The notes below the pieces were generated by a model. The model was not told where the DNA came from. It was given only the letters and a program-made list of their open reading frames with translations, and searched no databases. A program made the position numbers and the translations under genes. Below, one piece after another: positions 47,850 to 60,633 of a stretch of DNA of 64,000 nucleotides. This DNA is from Panax quinquefolius (taxonomy: Eukaryota > Streptophyta > Magnoliopsida > Apiales > Araliaceae): assembly GCA_020205615.1 (NCBI GenBank), contig JAINUW010000055.1:62001-126000 (forward strand), given 5' to 3'. The number at the start of each line of letters is the position of its first letter. The first letter of the stretch is position 1.

Positions 47850-50616
47850 TTGCTCATATAATGTGGGGTTTAAATAAAAAACCAAAGCGGGCTTTTGTTC
47901 GCAACTTTTGTTGACAACCATATCTCTTTTGTGGGTCTCATCTAGACCCGAATAAAAGCTCAAATGCTTTCGAATATCGCGGCTATCTCTGCCAGAATCG
48001 GGTTTGGGTCTTTAACTATGACTACCACCCGAATGGCCGGATTTGGGTGGGCTGGGATCCTTCTATTTGGAGAGTGGATATCCTGTTTCAATCTGCCCAA
48101 GTATCCCACTTTTCAAGCTCTTTCCTCTTTATGGCAATTACCCAATCTTGGCTTCTATAGTCTATGGCCAGAACTCTATAGTGGAACGTCGACAGATGTG
48201 GACTGACCTAAATTCCTTGTCCTCCTCGGACACTTGGTGTATTCTTGGGGACTTCAACACTATCAAGAGTGTCTCTGAATCGGAAGGTGGTGATTCTTCT
48301 TGGGGCGTGGTATGACTGACTTTAACGACTGCTTAGACACTATTGGGCCTCTGCACACATGGTGGAACTGTCAGGTTGCTAATCCTATTCATAGGAAGCT
48401 GGAAAGAGCAATGGGTAACAGTTCTTGGTTCAATGTAATGTCTGATTCCCTAGTCACTTATGGACCTCGTGGTCTTTCCGATCATTGTCCAGTGTTACTT
48501 AATCTTGAGTGCGCTTCTTTCGGAAAGAAAGAAGCCATTCCAATTCTTTAACTTCATCTTTGGAGTTGGAAGGGTTTGATTTCATTGTCTCGGATTGTTG
48601 GAATATATCGAATTTGTGAAATCCTTTTTCATCTTTAATGAGAAACTTCGAAGATTCAAGTGTGCCCTTAAAACCTTGAACTCTTCTAACGGTAACTTAT
48701 CGAGGAATGTTAGCACCCTGCAGGATCAGCTGGCCACCATTCAGAAATCTCTTCATGCAGATCCCTTAAACTCTTGTCTGCTAGCCCTAGAAGACATTCT
48801 CTCAGTCCTTATGGAAAGCATTGGCTCTCGAAGAATCTCTCTAGCTCCAGAAATCCCGAGCCACTTGGCTTGCCCAGGGCGATAAAAATTCTAAATTTTT
48901 TGCCAATGTTATCAAGAGTAATTGGAACCACAACAAAATTCTCTCTATCTTTAATAGCTCTGGTGTTCTTATTGAGGATCAGCTGGGTATTCAGCAAGTG
49001 GCGGTGGACTACTTTCAGGATCTCCTGGGGTCCTCTCCTCCTATTTATCCTGGCCGTGATGATTTTGGAAAACTTCGTTATAAAGCGGATAACTCACCTT
49101 TCAGGCGAAATTTCGCCTTAACCACTCCAATTCTTGATTCGAAATTCTTGCGATCCTTGATCCATGAAAAGAACAAAAGTCCCGGGTCGAGCGGTTTTAA
49201 TGTTAATTTCTTTCTCCATTCTTTGGGACATTATAGGCCATGATTTCTTCTTCTTTGTCCACTCTTTCTTCATCTCTGGGCACCTTCCGTGTGGAGTAAA
49301 TGCTACTGATTATTGCCTTGATTAGAAGGCGGATAATCCTTCCAATATGTCGGATTTTAGACCTATTTCTTGATGCAACACAATCTACAAATGCATAGCG
49401 AAGATTCTTGCTAATAGGCTCAAATCTATCCTCCCTTCCCTTATTGACCATGCTCAGGCTGCCTTCATCTCGGGGAGAAGCATTAGTGACAATATCCTCC
49501 TTGATCGGGAGCTTTTCGGGAATTACCACAGATTTTTCCGGTCTGCGGTTGTGCTCTTAAAATTGATATTCGGAAAGCCTTGACCACGATTGATTTGGAG
49601 GTTTCTCTTGGATTTGTTGGGCCTCCTTAAATTCCCCACATTTTCTATCAAAGTCAATGGAGGTGCAATCAGCTACTTTAAAGGAGCGAGGGTCTTAAGC
49701 GAGGATCCCCTGTCTCTTACTTATTCGTTCTAGCTATGGAAGCCTTCTCCATGATTCTACACAAGGAAACTTTGTTGCCTAATTTCAAGTTTCATTGGAA
49801 AACAGAATCGTGCAACATATCACACGTATGCTTTGCCGATGATATTCTCATATTTTGCCTTGGGGGCCTCTGTTTCCATTATTCACTCGTGCATTCAATC
49901 CTTCTCTATGTTTTCTGGCCTAATTCCTAATGCTCGTAAAAGTCTGTGTTTCCTTGCCAATGTCCCAAATGATGTTAAGGTAAGTATAAACTTGTTGCTG
50001 GGTATTCCTTTTGGAGTATTACCAATTAGATTTCTCGGGGTCCCTCTTATCTCCTCTAAACTCTCCCATTCCGACTGTCAGCCCTTGATTCAAAGAATTA
50101 TTGCCAGAGTTTCCTCTTGGACATCCCGCTTCCTCTCTTATTCTGGTAGAGTTCAGCTGATTAAATCGGTGCTCTTTGCAATTCAGTCTTTCTGGGCCTC
50201 CCATTTTATTCTTCCTAAATCAGTTCTAAGAGCCATTCAATCTATCATGTGTAGATTTCTTTGGAAGGGGCCTTCTCTCCTTCGGCATGGTACAAAAGTC
50301 TCTTGGAGGGATCTGTCCCTTCCCCTTTGTGAAGGTGGTCTTGCAATTAAGAACCTTACTGATTCACTCAGCTCTCATTATTCTCCAACTTGTAAAGGTC
50401 ATTTCCCCATCTTCCCCCTCCTTATGGGCTAATTGGGTCAAATCTACAGTGCTATCAAAGACTAATTTCTGGTATATCTCGAACCCCTTGGACTGTTCAT
50501 GGATCTGGCGTAAGATCCTTAAGCTTCGTTCCATAGCTCTCCCTTTCCTTACCTATAGTGTTGGGAATGGAAATTTCTTCAGTCTCTGGTTTGACCCGTG
50601 GTTGAATGGACAACCC
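47850..50616 (+). pseudogene. LINE B ORF2 (endonuclease and reverse transcriptase)
   Basis: Endonuclease pieces across 47964-48551 include WCILGDFNTIKSV, RKLERAMGNSSWFN and GLSDHCPVLL, so the SDH catalytic motif is preserved. Reverse transcriptase follows in several frames: SDFRPIS (about 49352), DHAQAAFISGRSISDN (about 49447), then VCFADDILIFCLG at 49827-49865 with the FADD catalytic motif. 49833-50432 and 50287-50691 hold FLGVPLISSKLSHSD and the thumb region. At least five frame disruptions and a deletion between about 49625 and 49640 (a palm segment present in LINE D is missing) inactivate it. Confidence 0.85.
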
Positions 50617-51406
50617 CTATCTATCCCTCTTTTATGCCTCTCATCATGTATTTATAGTTCTAATGGATACCCTAGCAAGTTAGGCAACTAAGAATCCTAT
50701 TCTAGCTCAAATTGGACACCAAATAACCCAAAATAGCTGTCCCACCCCGCCTAATCAGTAGCCCCCACGCTGCCCCTAGGTCATTTTAGCGCCTACTCTC
50801 TACTCTCTGGTGGCCGTGGCGGCATGCTGTGTATATAGCAGTGATTCGCGCTTACTTTCTTCTCTCATGACGTCCTTTGGTAAACCAGACATAACATTTG
50901 CTCCGCTAGGACGGGGCCTGCCACCTATCAAATGGAAGATATCGATGAGATCTACAACTTTCATTCTTTGACAATTGACAGATTCGGGCTGGAGCAAGGC
51001 ATAAATCGAGCTTATAGTAGATGCTATGTAAATGGCAAGCATGACAACTCTTAACTTTGATCTTTGTTGAGAAAAAGGCCATAACTCTCGCATCCGAACT
51101 CCGATTGGTACGATTCAAGATGTTCCGGAACACTAAGAAGAAGCTCTACAGTATAATCCAAGTTCCAAGCCAAGAACATGCATCCAACTTTGTGTTAAAA
51201 GTCCTTCAATCTTCCCTCCTTGCATTTGCTTGCGTATTTTGGTCCAAAAGATGTCCGAATTGCTTTCCCTTGCTTCTTCATGCCAATGTTATGTAAATAG
51301 CCTACAAAATAACATAAAATGTATGAAAAGTAACTAAGAAACATAGGTTTAAACAACTAATTCAAGTAATAGATACCGGATAAGTAGGTATAAAACCTAC
51401 TTATCA
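50617..51406 (-). repeat. LTR fragment, relative of the 24243-25985 LTR
   Basis: The minus strand starts TGATAAGTAGG at 51406 and shares ACCTACTTATCCGGTATCT and GATCTACAACTTTCATTCTTTGA with the U3 side of the 24243-25985 LTR. The other end does not reach the expected ACCCAACA terminus, so it is truncated or a divergent family member. It separates LINE B from LINE C. Confidence 0.7.
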
Positions 51407-51479
51407 ACAAATGAGAGAAGGTCTCGGCCTGTGTATCACAAAAATGGAAACCCTTGATGCGGAAGCTAGAATAAGAAGA

Positions 51480-54305
51480 GAACCTGTCATTTGTGGGAAG
51501 CCTGTGCCGAAGAACAAGACATGTGACGAAGTTTAAGGATCTTACACCATATCCATGAACAATCCAAGGGGTTCGAGATATTCCAGAAGTTGGTCCTGGA
51601 TAGAACTGTATATTTTACCCAATTAGCCCACAAGGAAGGAGAAGACGGGGAGATGACAATTTAGCAAAAAAAAAAGACGGGGAGATGACCTTGAGGAGGT
51701 GGAGAATTATGAGGGCCGAATTCCAATCGTTAAGATTTTTGATCGCTAGGCCACCTTCACATAGGGGAAGGGACATATCCTTCCACGAGACTTTAGAGCC
51801 ATGCCGAAGGAGAGAAGATCCCTTCCAAAGAAATCTACACATGATAGATTGGATGGCTCTTAAAATCGATTTAGGAAGAATAAAATGGGCAGCCCAGTAA
51901 GACTGAATAACAAATACCACAGATTTAATCAACTGCACTCTACCAGAATAAGAGAGAAAGCGGGAGGTCCACGAGGAGACTCTGGCAGTGATTCTTTGAA
52001 TCAGAGGCTGATAATCGGAGTGGGAAAGTTTAGAGGAAATAAGAGGAACCCCAAGAAATCTAATAGGTAAAACACCTTGCGTTATACCCAGCAACAGGCT
52101 AATACTTGCCTTAATATCAGTCGGAACATTTGCCAGAAAACAATGGCTTTTGAGAGCGTTGGGGATCAGACCGGAGAACATGGAAAATGATTGGATGCAC
52201 GAGTGGATTATGGAGATAGAGGACAGGTCCCCATGGCAAAAAAGGAGAATGTCGTCAGCGAAGAACACATGCGAAATTTTGCAGAAATCTGCTTTCCAAT
52301 GAAACTTGAAATTAGGCAGCAAAGTATCCTTATTCAGAATCATGGAAAAGGCTTCCATTGCTAATACGAACAAATAAGGCGACAAAGGATCCCCTTGCCA
52401 AAGACCCCTTGCTCCCTTGAAATAGCTGGACAAAGCACCATTGACTTTGACAGAAAACATAGTCATTGTGATGCACTCTTGAATCCAGTTTATGAAAATA
52501 GGGAGAAATTGAAGAAGGCCCAACAGGTCCAGAAGAAACCCCCAGTCTATTGTGTCGAAGGCTTTCCGAATATCTATTTTGAGAGCACACCGGGCACGAC
52601 CGGAAAGTCTGTGGTAATTCCTGAAAAGCTCCTGCGCAAGAAGTATATTGTCACTGATGCTTCTCCCCGAGATGAAGGCCGACTGAGCATGGTCAATAAT
52701 GGATGGGAGAACTAATTTGAGCCTATTAGCAAGGATCTTCGCAATACATTTGTAGATTGTGTTGCATCATGAGATAGGTCTAAAGTCAGACATACTGGAT
52801 GGGTTTACTGACTTTGGAATCAAGTCAATATCATTAGCATTGACTCCACTCGGAAGGTGACCGGATGTGAAGAAGGAGTGCACAACAACTTTGAAGTCAG
52901 GACCGATAGTATCCCAGCAGTGTAGAAAGAAATTAATATTGAACCCGTTAGGGCCAAGGCTTTTATTCCTTTTCATGGACTGAAGAACAGCAAGGATTTC
53001 AGAATCAGGGATTGGGTTGACTAAAGTAGCCGCCTGAGCCAGAGAAATTCTCTTTGTAACGTAATTTTTGAGAGCATCACAGCCATAATAGGAGAGAGGG
53101 GAAGACCCCAGCAAATCTTGGTAGTAGGCCACCGCCACTTGCTGGATGCCCTGCTGGTCTTCAATAAGAAAACCAGAGCTATTGAAGATAGAGAGAATTT
53201 TGTGATTATTCCAATTACTCTTGATGACGTTGGCAAAGAATTTAGTATTTTTATCCCCCTGGGCAAGCCAAGTGGCCCGGGATTTCTAAAGCAAGAGAGA
53301 TTCTTTAAGGGCCAGAGCTTTCCATAACGACTGGGAACAATTATCTTCTAGGGTAAGAAGAGAGGAGTTCACTGGGTCGACATGGAGAGATCGCTGAATG
53401 GAGGCCAACTGAACCTGCAGAGTACTTACATTGCTCGAAAGATTACCATTAGAAGAATTCAGGGCTACGAGGGCACTTTTGATTCTACGAAGCTTCTCAT
53501 TGAACTTGAAAAAGGAATTCCCACGGATTCTGATAGACCAACAATCCGAGACAGCATCATCGAACCCTTCTAAATCAAGCATAAAGTTAAAGAATTGGAA
53601 TGGTTTCTTGAGCTTTCGAAAATGAAGACCAGAATTAAGAATAACTGGCCATAAGTAGCTTGGGAGTCAGGCATAGAGTTGAACCAAGAATTGTTACCCA
53701 TTGCTCTGTCCAACTTCCTGTGGATAGGATTGTTAACCTGGCAGTTCCACAAAGTGTACTGAGGCCCAATAGCGCGAATATCATCTACCCTAAGAGTTTC
53801 CAAGCAATCATTGAAGTCAGTCATACCAGCATCCCAAGTAGAATCACCATCTTCTGCTTCCGAGACACTCTTGTTAGTGTTGAAGTCCCCAAGAATGAAC
53901 CAAGTTTCCAGAGAGAGCACGGAGTTCAGATCATACCACAACTGTCGACGTTCCACTACAGAGTTCAGGTCGTAGACTATAGAGGCCAAGATAGGGGTAT
54001 TGCCATTAAGAGGGTAAAGTTTAAAATGCAACATTTGGACTGATTGGAACAGGATATCTACTCTCCAAATATTAGGATCCCAGCCCACCCAAATCCTGCC
54101 ATTCGGGTGGTGGTCATAATTAAATACACAGACCCAGTTACGGCAGATGGCCCTCGAGATTCTGAAGGCATTAGGAGCTTTTATTCTGGTCTCAATGAGA
54201 CCCACAAAAGAGATATGGTTGTTTAACAAAAAGTTGCGAACAAAAGCCTGCTTTGGCTTCTTATTTAACCCCCTGACATTATAGAAACAAAAATATGTCA
54301 TAGAG
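51480..54305 (-). pseudogene. LINE C ORF2 (endonuclease and reverse transcriptase)
   Basis: 53570-54301 is the APE-type endonuclease: FCFYNVRGLNKKPKQ, GLIETRIK, WFILGDFN and RKLDRAMGN. After TYGQ the frame diverges and the usual SDHCPV is absent. 52767-53138 contains KSLGPNGFNINFF and MSDFRPIS. The reverse transcriptase core is 51615-52523, with ARGLWQGDPLSPYLFV and VFFADDILLFCHGD (FADD), followed by FLGVPLISSKLSHSDYQ and the thumb. Breaks near 53280, 52760 and 52520, plus the missing endonuclease motif, make it inactive. The C-terminal domain is cut by the deletion at about 51525. Confidence 0.88.
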
Positions 54306-54449
54306 AAGGAGTTATAGATCAGTCATGAAGGGGAGGACCCCTTGAACCTTTGTTCCTCTTCTTAGAATTCTGAGTAGGCTCCTTTCCAGGTCTAGTCTTA
54401 TGCTTCAAGTCCCTACAATCCTTCTCATCAACTTGCTTAAGCTTATCCC

Positions 54450-55925
54450 TTAAAGGTTTAGGAGGAATGGGAGATTCAGACTTGTCACCCGGACCAAGGG
54501 GGGAAGCAATTGGAGAGAAGACATTAGTAAATGATACAGGGAGGCGGCTGGAAGGGGAGAAGGAAGTTTAGGTCCTTTGGAAACCGCAGTCCACGAACCA
54601 TCAGGATCGACAGGATCGGGAGGGGGGGAGGCCAAGACTTTGGTAGGAGAAGTGGAGCACTTGTCCGCGCAAGGAATGGGAGAAGACTTAGGAACCCATT
54701 GGAAATTTGTTTTAGGACATTTGAGAAGGGAATGACCAAAACATATACAATTTGCACAGGAAGGAGGCCTACTCCAATACTCCACTTTCACCTCAATTGT
54801 TTTATCGACCAAGGCTTAACCATCAAACACTACAGCTTTGATAGAGCATGTGGATGAAGCTTTCATCTCAATGAAAATTCGGGCAAAGCTCATAGGGTCC
54901 AACTTAGAAGTCATATCATCGGCAAATAATGGGCGTCCAATAGCACTTGCAAGGTAGCTTAGACCCTCCTTCGTCCAGTAAGAGAGGGGGATGTTACTGA
55001 ACTTGACCCATATTGGGACTTTGCTACAATCGGTTTTAACGAAGTTAACGCATTCTTCCCACGGTTGTAAGCACAGCAACTTGGACGCTATATACCATGG
55101 ACCCGAAGCTAAGACATTGTCTCTTTCCTTCACAAAGTCAAATTTAAATATGAAGTAACCCTTATCATGTAGATAAACTTTAGACAACCCCAGGTGACCC
55201 CATAATTATTTAGCAAAAGTTTCAACCAACTTGAATGGCAATTTCGAGTGAATAAAGTGATCGACAAGACTAGAAGACCACTTAATAAGACCAAGTTTGA
55301 GGAGGGGGGAAGAAACTCAAACCCAAGTTCTTCTCACTGGCTGCATTTGCAACAATCGAGCTCCATAACATAGGGGGAGCAGAGATGCCTACGGAATTCA
55401 CCTGGCCTAAGGAGGCGAGAATATCTTCAGAAGCCAAGAGATTCCCGGAAACAGGGGCAGGGAGACCCAGAGGGGGGTTGGCGGCTGGCATAGAAGCGCT
55501 TTGCCCAAAAATAGGACAAGAATCGAACACCTTGCGAGCATTGACTATTGCCGCAAACGACCCAATTGAGGAAAGGTTGTTCACATCTTCAAGAGGGAGA
55601 CCCAAGGTAGAGATATAGTCCATAAGTTTTGCGTTCTTTCGCCTTTTTGCAATAGCTTCCTCACGGTCATTTCTAGTGAAATGATGTACTGCTTTAAAAA
55701 TATCTTGGGTGGTAGGCGTAGTGGCTGGACAAAAGAATCCCCAGATGGCGTCAAAGTCATCGATTCGCTCGATGTGGCCAAACACATTAGAGGATAGGCT
55801 CAGATTCCATCATAGCGACAAATGACTAAGGGAGAGTTAGGGTGTGAAACACCATATTCTGCAAACAAATCCCGGGATAGGCTACTCTCTGAGTTCCCGA
55901 CAGAGAGATGCTGATGGTCAACCAT
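54450..55925 (-). pseudogene. LINE C ORF1 (DUF4283 plus zinc knuckle)
   Basis: The initiator ATG at 55923-55925 gives MVDHQHLSVGNSESSL. 55282-55785 carries a domain with NDREEAIAKRRKNAKLMDYI and GLPLEDVNNLSSIGSFAA. 54816-55187 is the DUF4283 core (KVYLHDKGYFIFKFDF, ASGPWYIASKLL, SKVPIWVKFSNIPLSYW). 54450-54812 has the CCHC knuckle CANCICFGHSLLKC followed by a Pro/Ser-rich tail. Breaks near 55790, 55240 and 54815 separate the frames. This is the most complete ORF1 in the window. Confidence 0.85.
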
Positions 55926-56195
55926 GATCCAGAAGAACAGAACCCAGGGAAGGGAGGAAGGAGATAGAGACGGATAGATCTCACCGAAGACAGAAGAGGC
56001 AGGGGGGAAACAGAGGGTAGACTAGAAAATGAATCGGAGCCGGGGAGACGGTGGAGAAAGCGGGGGAGATGGACCAAAAGAGGAAAACAGAGAATGTAGG
56101 TAACAACTGAAAAATTAGGTGAGGGTGGGCGGGAGACAAAAGAGGAAGGAAGGAATTTAGAAGGAGTTAACGGTAAAAAGGGGGGGGGGGGGGTT

Positions 56196-57251
56196 TAGAA
56201 GGAGTTTAGGCCAAACTCTTACGTAAAACATAAAACAGACCAAAACGTATAAAACTGTCGTACTAATAAATATACTAACTGTATCAGTTATAAAAAACTT
56301 ATTATATTATATTATATTTGATTATTATTATTATTATTTAAATCAAAAGCCATAAGGCTTGGTTTGGCAAAACCAATTAAAATAATGACTTAATCATTCC
56401 TTAAGTCTTGTTTGGCAAAATAAGATTAAAATAAGAATTTCAAAAGTTCTAAGGCTTTGTTTGGTAAAACCAAATTAAAACTCTTTTAATTTATTTTCAT
56501 AAGTCATTTATAATATAGTTTATTGTCACACTTTATTTAAATAAATTCCCATATTCAATTAAATTAAATCTAATAACAATTTATTAAATCAATTTACCGC
56601 ATAAACCAATACAATAAAATTATAATTTTTATTATAATTATAATTTTATTTAATAAATTAACACATCACTTTAATTACAAAATCAAATTAAAATAACATT
56701 ATAATAATTCATTTAATCATAATATAGTTTCAACTTAATTTAAATTACCCAATATTTATATGGTTAATTTCTCTTGCCACCAAATTCCTTATCGTGACTA
56801 ATTTCTTTTATTTTCTTTAATAGTTTAATCAACTATTAAATCTCATAAAAATTAATTTCTTCACACAAAAAACATAATTCAAAATATATACACCTCATAA
56901 TAAGAAATTTAATTATTAAATTATTATTTTAATAATTTATGAAAATTCGGGTTGTCATAAAAGGCAAGCAGAAGTGTTGAAGCACTGCGAGAGTGAAGGA
57001 AAGAGAGGTTCAACATTGCAAATCCAAGGAACACTCTCAGAATCGTAGTGTTGTCTCAATCAGTCAACGAGCAATATTCAAAAGACTAACTATGATCAAG
57101 TTCAAGGTCATCTGCATCAGAATCGTAGAGTTTGGTCATCTGAGTATTGAAGCCTGGCAACGTCTCAATACAAAGACTGACATTCGAACGTTGTTAATTG
57201 CAAGCATCGATGCAGAAGGACAACTCCTGATGTTCTAATCGAGAAGTCAGA
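56196..57251. repeat. AT-rich repeat remnants, no gene
   Basis: A TTGTTTGGCAAAA-type motif repeats three times, at about 56360, 56408 and 56456 (spacing about 48 bp). The stretch from 56450 to 56960 is related to 29291-29730 and ends CGGGTTGTCATAAAA. From 56960 to 57251 there is sequence of different composition with a short frame (56993-57238) and no motif I recognise. It may be part of a further element interrupted by LINE D. Confidence 0.5.
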
Positions 57252-57268
57252 AAGAAGAAATAAAGGTG
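57252..57268. repeat. Left target-site duplication of LINE D
   Basis: AAGAAGAAATAAAGGTG (17 bp) is repeated exactly at 63808-63824, directly after the A-tail. Confidence 0.93.
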
Positions 57269-57603
57269 GAGAAAGTACCAACTTTGTTGTCCAATGGGGT
57301 AGTCTCTCTCTCTAGAGTTTGCTCTCCCTTCTCCCTAGGATTTTAGTCCGGCTTTTTTCCCCCCCGTTCCTTTACGTTTTCTTTCTTTCCTTTTTAGTCT
57401 CCCGCCCATCCTCACCTACCTTCTCCATCCTCACCAAACTTTTCAGTTTACCCATTCTAGCTTCTGGGTTCTTCCTTCTCCTTCTCCACCTCCCTATCCC
57501 TCCCTTCCGGCCTCCTCTTCTCTAACATCCAGACTTAACCTTACCCCCCCCCTTCACCCCAGCTCAATCTCTTGCCTCTCCCTCGTTTCCGTACTTTGGT
57601 GTC

Positions 57604-58900
57604 ATGGTCGATCATCCTCATCTCTTCGCTGGGAACTCGGAGAGTAGTCCTTCTCTGGATTTCTTTGGCGGAGTTTGGTGTCTCCATTCCAAACTCTCCT
57701 TTAGCCTCTCTCGCGCTTTGGAGGAATCGAGCCTATTCCCTCGAATGTTTCTATCGAGTTCGATGAATCTCACGCCTTTCTTTGCTTTCAATTGGAGGAG
57801 ACCTTGGTCACGCTTACTTCTCGGCGTTCAAGATATCTTTAAATGATTCATTACTTCACTAAGAATGACCGTGAAGAAGCCCTTCTTTGAAAGAAGGAAG
57901 AATGCCAGGTCGATGGACTATATTTACATACAGGACTTCCTCTCTGAAGATGTTAACAACCTCTCTTCTATTGGGATATCTGCTGCGTTAGCTAATGCTC
58001 GTAAGGTGTTCGATTCTTGTCTCTTTGCGCTAGCAAATGCTCGCATGAGGACTATATTGCGCATCTCTGGGAGTCCTCGGCTCCGACGATTACATCCCCC
58101 TCCCTTGTATGCCTGAGGATAATGTTCTTTGGCTTGCCTATTCCCCTAAGTCCAGAGTTGGTGAGTTGCTAATTCAGGTTAATGAGAAGAACTTGGGGTT
58201 GAGCTTCTTTCCCCCTTCTTAATTGAAGGAGTGTTATAGTTAACCCCCTGTGGAAATCCTTTAGCTTGGCCTTAATAAATGGTCTTCTAGCCTTGTTGGT
58301 CAATTTATCCACTCGAAGCTCCCGTTCAAGCTGGTTGAATCTTCTGCTAAAAAATTATGGGGGCACCTTGGATTGACAAAAGTCTATCTTCATGATAAGG
58401 GTACTTCTTATTCAAATTTGATTCGGTGATAGAAAGAGACAATGTCTTAGCCTAGGGTCCATGGTACATAGCGTCCAAGCTTCTTTGCTTCTGTTAGTGG
58501 CGAGGAAGGGGCTAATTTCAGTATAACTGATAGTAGCAAAGTTCCGATATGGGTAAAGTTCAGTAATATCCCCCTCTTCTTTGGAAATGCTCGGGTTGAA
58601 GAAACCATCAATCTTTGTTGTGTTTTTGGACGGAAATGCTCGGGTTGAAGAAAGCAAGTAGTAGTGAAAGTGGAGTCTTGGAGCAGCCCCCTTACGTTTC
58701 TAAATGTAAGCTATTTGGGACATTCCCTTCTCAAATGCCTAGAAAACTAATTTTCGATGGGTTCCCAAACACTCCCTCGAGCCTCTGTGAGGCCCCTTGT
58801 TCCACTATTCCTAGCACAACCAAGGCCTCTCCTCCTCCAGGACCAAGGTTCATGGACTGCCATTTCCAAAGGACTTAAAAGCTCTTCCTCCCCCTTCCGG
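57604..58900 (+). pseudogene. LINE D ORF1, heavily frameshifted
   Basis: Begins MVDHPHLFAGNSESSPSLDF. Later pieces in changing frames show FERRKNARSMDYIYIQDFL, LSEDVNNLSSIGISAALANA, then DUF4283 nucleotides (about 58380-58600) equivalent to KVYLHDKG and SGPWYI. A degraded knuckle region follows at about 58680-58745, where cysteine codons are partly lost. A short duplicated GGAAATGCTCGGGTTGAAGA occurs at 58583 and 58631. Confidence 0.8.
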
Positions 58901-59129
58901 CCTCTCCATTCTCTTTCTGCGCGCCTTCTCCCTATTGCTCCCCCCTTATTCACGGTGATGAGTCGAATCTCCTATCCCCCCTAACCCTTTACTTGATAAG
59001 CTTAAGCAAGTTGATGAGAAGGAATGCAGGGACCTGAAGCATAAGACTAGGCCTGGAAAGGAGCCTCTTCAGAGTTCTAAGAAGAGGAACAAAGGTCCAA
59101 GGGGTCTTCCCATTCTAGACTAATACTTT

Positions 59130-60630
59130 CCCCCTTTTTATGACAAAAGTTCATATAATGTCAGGGGTTTAAATAAAAAACCAAAGCAGGCTTTTGTTCG
59201 CAACTTTTTGTTAGACAACCATATCTCCTTTGTGGGCCTCATTGAGACCAGAATAAAAGCTACAAATGCTTCCAGAATTTTGCGGGCTATCTGCCGTAAC
59301 TGGGTTTGGATTTTTAACTATGACTACCACACCGACGGCAGTAGGATTTGGTGTGGTGGGATCCTTCTATTTGGAGAGTGGATGTCTGTTTCAATCGCCC
59401 AAGTTTCCCACTTCAAGCTCTTTCTCTTTATGGCGGTTATCCAATCTTGGCTTCTATAGTCTATGGCGAAAACTCTATAGTGGAACGTAAATGCCAGGAT
59501 GGGTGACCTAAATTCCTTGTCCTCCTCGGACACTTGGTGTATTCTTGGGGACTTCAACACTATCAAGAGTGTCTCTGAATCGGAAGGTGGTGATTCTTCT
59601 TGGGAAGCGGGTATGGTGACGACTTTTTAATTCGCTAGACACTATTGGTGTTCTTGATATTCGTCTATTGGGCCTCTGCACACATGGTGGAACTGCAGTT
59701 GCTAATCCTATTCATAGGGAATTTGGATGAAGCAATGGGTAGCAGTTCTTGGTTCAACGTAATGTCTCGATTCCCTAGTCACTTATGGACCTCGTGGTCT
59801 TTCCGATCATTGTCGATCTTACTTAATCTTGGTATGCTTCTTCGGAAAGCCAAGAAGCCATTCAATTCTTTAACTTCATCTTTGGAGTTGGAAGGGTTTG
59901 ATCTTTCTTTGTCTCGGATTGTTGGAGTATCGAATTGTGGAAATCCTTTTTCATCTTTAATGAGAAACTTGAAGATTCAAGTGCGCCCTCAAAACCTTGA
60001 ACTCTTCTAACGGTAACTTATCGAGGAATGTTAACACCTGCGCAGCTCGGTGGTCACCGATTCAACAATCTCTTCATGCAGATCCTTAAACTCTTGTGCG
60101 CTTGCACTAGAAGACAAATGCTCTCAATCCTTATGGAAAGCATTGGCTCTTTAAGAATCTCTCTTGCTCAAAAATCCCGAGCCACTTGGCTTGCCCGAGG
60201 CAATAAAAATTCAAAATTTTTTTGCCAATGTTATCAAGAGTAATTGGAACCACAACAAAATTCTCTCTATTTTAATAGCTACGGTGCTCTTATTGAGGAT
60301 TAATGAATTATTGACAAGTGGCGGTGGACTATTTTCGGGATCTCTGGGTTCCTCTCCTCCTACTTACCACCGGTCGTGATCTTCGGAAAACTTCGTTAAA
60401 GCGGATTACTCACGCTTTCAGTTGCCGACTTAACCACTCCAATTCTTGATTCGAAATTCTTGCAGTCCTTCAATCCATGAAAAAGAATAAAAGTCAAGGT
60501 CTGAGCCGGTTTTAATGTTAATTTCTTTCTCCATTCTTTGGGACATTATAGGCCATGATTTCACCTTCACAACATCCACTCTTTCTTCATCTCTGGGCAC
60601 CTTCCGTGTGGAGTTAATGCTACAACTATT
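59130..60630 (+). pseudogene. LINE D ORF2 endonuclease part, frameshifted
   Basis: Frames 59208-59459, 59266-59490 and 59645-60010 carry NHISFVGLIETRIKATNASR, GDFNTIKSV nucleotides (about 59547-59575) and GSSSWFN. The usual GLSDHCPVL region is present at nucleotide level near 59790-59815 but in shifted frames. The linker with SKFFCQCYQE follows. Indels every 50-150 bp mean no endonuclease could be made. Confidence 0.8.
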
Positions 60631-60633
60631 GCC

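Larger units (their letters stand above)
45860..50616 (+). mobile_element. LINE B: L1-type LINE, 3' truncated
   Basis: The start TGGGGTAGTTTCTCTCTCTAG matches the 5' end of LINE D. It carries a pyrimidine-rich 5' leader, ORF1, endonuclease and reverse transcriptase, then stops at GGACAACCCC, which corresponds to about 61986 of LINE D. Beyond this lies an LTR fragment. The zf-RVT domain and 3' end are missing. Confidence 0.88.
51407..56195 (-). mobile_element. LINE C: L1-type LINE, 3' truncated, internally deleted
   Basis: Minus-strand element related to LINEs A, B and D. It runs from a C-rich 5' leader (a G-run on the plus strand at about 56180-56194) through ORF1 and ORF2 to the zf-RVT region. 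It stops at 51407, which corresponds to about 62405 of LINE D. About 400 bp are missing at about 51525. It is more diverged from B and D than they are from each other. Confidence 0.85.
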
